From positions 620,001 through 684,000 of the forward strand of contig NZ_JAJMPA010000001.1 of NCBI RefSeq assembly GCF_020991475.1: a DNA stretch of 64,000 nt. Direction: 5' to 3'. The position numbers were made by a program, and so were the translations under genes. The notes below the pieces were generated by a model. The model did no database searches, was not told the DNA's origin, and saw nothing but the letters and a program-made list of their open reading frames with translations. This DNA comes from Pedobacter sp. MC2016-14 (GTDB lineage Bacteria > Bacteroidota > Bacteroidia > Sphingobacteriales > Sphingobacteriaceae). Shown piece after piece: positions 61,440 through 64,000 of this stretch. Each line of letters begins with the position of its first letter. Position 1 is the first letter of the stretch.

Positions 61440-64000
61440 ATGTTACGTGTAGACAGTTCAAAACCCTGCAAAATTGTATATTCATTGTGCAAACATGAAT
61501 TTTTCGGCTATTTAATTGAACCACACATCGTTCAACTTAATCCCCAGGGAGATTTTTCCTTAACCTACCAGCGTTTATTTAGTCATACGGCGAAAGAATT
61601 TGCAAAGCATCTTTCCGATACAGATTTTAAGCTCATTAAAATACTGGACGAGACCGAGCAGGATTTTATCATTAAGAAATACCATAAAAAGCCCATAAGG
61701 CCCACCGAGTTTTTCAGCAAGTTTTTCAACGAAAAGTTTTACGATACCATCAGGCCAAAGATAGAGAAGAAGTTTTCAGAGGTCATAAACAACCTGAAAA
61801 TCAAGGAAGGCTTATACCTGATGGATAAAGACGGATGGCCGGCAGAAAGAAAAATTGAAATTGCTGACGAAGCGGCCACCATTTTATTTCATTTTAGGCG
61901 CAATGAAACCGAAACAAGGTATTTCCCGACCATAAAATACCAGGGCTTACGGATAGACTTTATGTTCAAAGATGCTCAGGTAATCAGCAACCAGCCTGCC
62001 TGGTTATTACTTAACGATGTACTCTACTTTTTTGAACAGGACATTGAGGGCAAAAAATTAAACCCTTTTTTAAACAAGCGTTATATCACCATTCCGAAAG
62101 CTACAGAAGAGACCTATTTTGAAAAATTTGTAGCGCCACTGATTGAAAAATATCATGTGTATGCAGAAGGCTTTGACATTAATACCGAAAAACACGAGCC
62201 TGTTCCTGTACTAAAAGTCATTTATGTAGAAGGCGGTATTTCTCAGATCCAACTTTATTTTAAATATGGGGCCTATGCTTTTGGGATGGGCAATGATCAA
62301 AAAGTGACCGTTAGGGTGGCTAGAGACGAGGACAATTATATTTTTACCCGCATCAGGCGGGCGGCAGACTGGGAAAAGAATAAGTTTGGAGAACTCATTA
62401 AACTGGGGCTCAAAAAAGTAAGCCCTTTATTTCATAACCTTGAGCTGAATGATAAACAAGGTGACACAGACCTTTCTTATGGCATCATTAACTGGGTAAA
62501 TGAATACCTGGATGAGCTTACCGGAAGAGGATTTGAAATAGAACAAAGTAGCGGAAACAAACGTTTCCTGTTTGCATCTGCAAAAATAGATTTCGAAGTA
62601 AAGGAACAGAACGACTGGTTTGACATCAATGCTTTAGTTTATTTTGGCGATCAGGCGGTTCCATTTATCGCCTTAAAGCAACACATCCTGCATAAAAAAA
62701 GGGAATTTATTTTACCAAACGGCGCCATTGCCATTCTTCCTGACAAATGGTTTAGCAAGTTTGGAAGCCTGTTTAGCCTTGCAGAAGGGGGAAATTCACT
62801 AAAATTGAAAAAGCACCATATCGGGCTGATCAATGACCTTGCAGAGGATAGCATCACCAATGTTACCCTCTCCAGGAAGCTGGAAAAACTAAACGACTTT
62901 GAAAACATTGAAGAGACCAGTATGCCCATACATTTTAAAGGGGAGCTGCGGAGCTATCAAAAAGCGGGGTACAACTGGTTTAGCTTTTTAAGAACATACA
63001 ACTTTGGCGGCTGTTTGGCCGATGATATGGGTTTGGGTAAAACCATACAAACCCTGGCCATGTTGCAAAAAATAAAGGAAGAGGATGAAGAAGCGGCTAC
63101 ACACAGCACCTCGCTTATTGTTATGCCTACTTCTTTAATTTACAACTGGTTAAGCGAGGCAAAAAAGTTTAGCCCCAAATTAAAAATCCTTGCTCACACA
63201 GGCAGCAACCGAAATAAAAATATAAGCCACTTTATCAACTATGACATCGTAATTACCACTTATGGAATTACCAGGGTTGACATAGACATTTTAAGTACCT
63301 TCTATTTCAATTACATCATTCTGGACGAGAGCCAAAACATTAAAAATCCTTCTTCTAAATCTTTTAAGGCGGTAAGGATTCTAAAATCCCGTCATCGCCT
63401 TGCGCTAAGCGGCACCCCGGTAGAAAACTCTGTAAGTGATCTGTGGACGCAGCTTACCTTTTTAAATCCTGGTTTATTGGGCACACAGGCTTATTTTAAC
63501 GAAGAATATGTACAAGCCATAGAAAAAAGAAAAGACGAAGACAAAGCCCGTAAATTGCAAGCCATTATTAAACCTTTTGTGCTTAGAAGGACAAAAGAGC
63601 AGGTAGCAGAAGAATTACCTCCAAAAACGGAACAGGTAATTTATTGTAATATGACCGAAGACCAGGCCGCTACTTATGAGAAAACGAAATCGGCCTACCG
63701 TAATGACTTGCTGAGCAGTATGGACGATGGCACTTTTGCCAAAAAGCAAGTGCAGCTTTTACAGGGTTTAACGGCATTGCGCCAGCTGGCCAACCATCCT
63801 GCTATGGTAGATAAAGAGTATGCATCAGACTCTGGTAAGTTTGAGAATGTTATCCATACCTTAGACAATGTGCTTAAAGGTGGCCATAAGGTGTTGGTAT
63901 TTTCTCAGTTTGTTAAACACCTTTCCATTTTCAGAAAGTATTTTGACAGCGAAAATATCCCTTATGCTTATCTGGACGGAGGCACCAAAGAAAGGGGAGA
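61440..64000 (+). CDS. SNF2-family DEAD-like helicase/ATPase (partial)
   Basis: The first 853 codons are in the window; the gene runs off the right edge. Residues 1 to about 490 are a bacterial N-terminal region (MLRVDSSKPCKIVYSL onward) without motifs I can name. The SNF2 core begins near 500 (LRSYQKAGYNWFSFL), with Walker A DDMGLGKT at 528-535, IVMPTSLIYNWLSE, Walker B DESQ at 629-632 (Ser in place of the usual Ala/Gly), ALSGTPVENSVSDLW, and the start of the second RecA lobe (KVLVFSQFVKHL; YLDGGTKERG). Such proteins translocate on double-stranded DNA and remodel bound proteins such as RNA polymerase. The ATG at 61440 follows a stop in frame. Confidence 0.9.
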   Translation, partial: MLRVDSSKPCKIVYSLCKHEFFGYLIEPHIVQLNPQGDFSLTYQRLFSHTAKEFAKHLSDTDFKLIKILDETEQDFIIKKYHKKPIRPTEFFSKFFNEKFYDTIRPKIEKKFSEVINNLKIKEGLYLMDKDGWPAERKIEIADEAATILFHFRRNETETRYFPTIKYQGLRIDFMFKDAQVISNQPAWLLLNDVLYFFEQDIEGKKLNPFLNKRYITIPKATEETYFEKFVAPLIEKYHVYAEGFDINTEKHEPVPVLKVIYVEGGISQIQLYFKYGAYAFGMGNDQKVTVRVARDEDNYIFTRIRRAADWEKNKFGELIKLGLKKVSPLFHNLELNDKQGDTDLSYGIINWVNEYLDELTGRGFEIEQSSGNKRFLFASAKIDFEVKEQNDWFDINALVYFGDQAVPFIALKQHILHKKREFILPNGAIAILPDKWFSKFGSLFSLAEGGNSLKLKKHHIGLINDLAEDSITNVTLSRKLEKLNDFENIEETSMPIHFKGELRSYQKAGYNWFSFLRTYNFGGCLADDMGLGKTIQTLAMLQKIKEEDEEAATHSTSLIVMPTSLIYNWLSEAKKFSPKLKILAHTGSNRNKNISHFINYDIVITTYGITRVDIDILSTFYFNYIILDESQNIKNPSSKSFKAVRILKSRHRLALSGTPVENSVSDLWTQLTFLNPGLLGTQAYFNEEYVQAIEKRKDEDKARKLQAIIKPFVLRRTKEQVAEELPPKTEQVIYCNMTEDQAATYEKTKSAYRNDLLSSMDDGTFAKKQVQLLQGLTALRQLANHPAMVDKEYASDSGKFENVIHTLDNVLKGGHKVLVFSQFVKHLSIFRKYFDSENIPYAYLDGGTKERG

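Overview
This window looks like chromosomal DNA of a Bacteroidota bacterium, most likely Sphingobacteriaceae close to Pedobacter. The basis is a SusC/SusD pair with clustered lipoprotein glycoside hydrolases, GldD, the futalosine menaquinone genes mqnB and mqnD, a DUF6266 protein, a very long IF2, and promoters that fit the Bacteroidota consensus (TTTG, about 19-20 bases, TAnnTTTG) rather than the E. coli one. No rRNA, tRNA, CRISPR array or complete insertion sequence was seen.

Layout. 1-694: start of an outer membrane beta-barrel gene, cut by the left edge. 1122-2006: MeaB GTPase. 2074-13771: an envelope-glycan region with GT2 glycosyltransferases, a VapBC-type toxin-antitoxin pair, an MsbA-like ABC exporter, two tandem GT9-like proteins, the ADP-heptose genes gmhA, hldA and hldC, two more glycosyltransferases and an acyltransferase; its right part (10.5-13.8 kb) is visibly AT-rich. 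14172-19083: the rimP-nusA-infB operon, with a terminator-like hairpin in its leader. 19492-20136: a DUF6266 gene behind an unusual 11-bp tandem repeat. 20259-23355: a NagB-like/PIG-L fusion and an NagX-like acetyltransferase.

23345-42604 is the centrepiece: a glucuronoxylan utilisation locus. SusC/SusD would import oligosaccharides. A GH10 xylanase with a carbohydrate-binding module inside its catalytic barrel would cut the backbone at the cell surface. A SASA-type esterase, a GH35-like enzyme, two GH43 enzymes and a GH115 alpha-glucuronidase would strip side groups and finish the oligosaccharides. UxuA, with an SDR that may act as fructuronate reductase, would feed glucuronate to 2-keto-3-deoxygluconate. 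A LacI-family regulator is encoded with the enzymes. Three near-identical operators (core TGCAATCGGTTGCA) lie at exactly the three control regions of the locus, and each places TTGCA half-sites where the -33 promoter element should be, in both directions.

42748-64000 is mostly housekeeping: a GHL10-type hydrolase, a coiled-coil membrane protein, a large NtrY-like histidine kinase overlapping fabD, folE and queD, mqnB and mqnD, then a seven-gene leftward run (TPR protein, phosphosulfolactate synthase, aroE, gldD, MBL hydrolase, LolC/E-like permease, lipoprotein), an ALDH7-type dehydrogenase, a secreted DUF2807-like protein, and the first 853 codons of a SNF2 helicase that runs off the right edge.

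Functions come from motif and family recognition by eye. No database search was run, so substrate-level statements are inferences.
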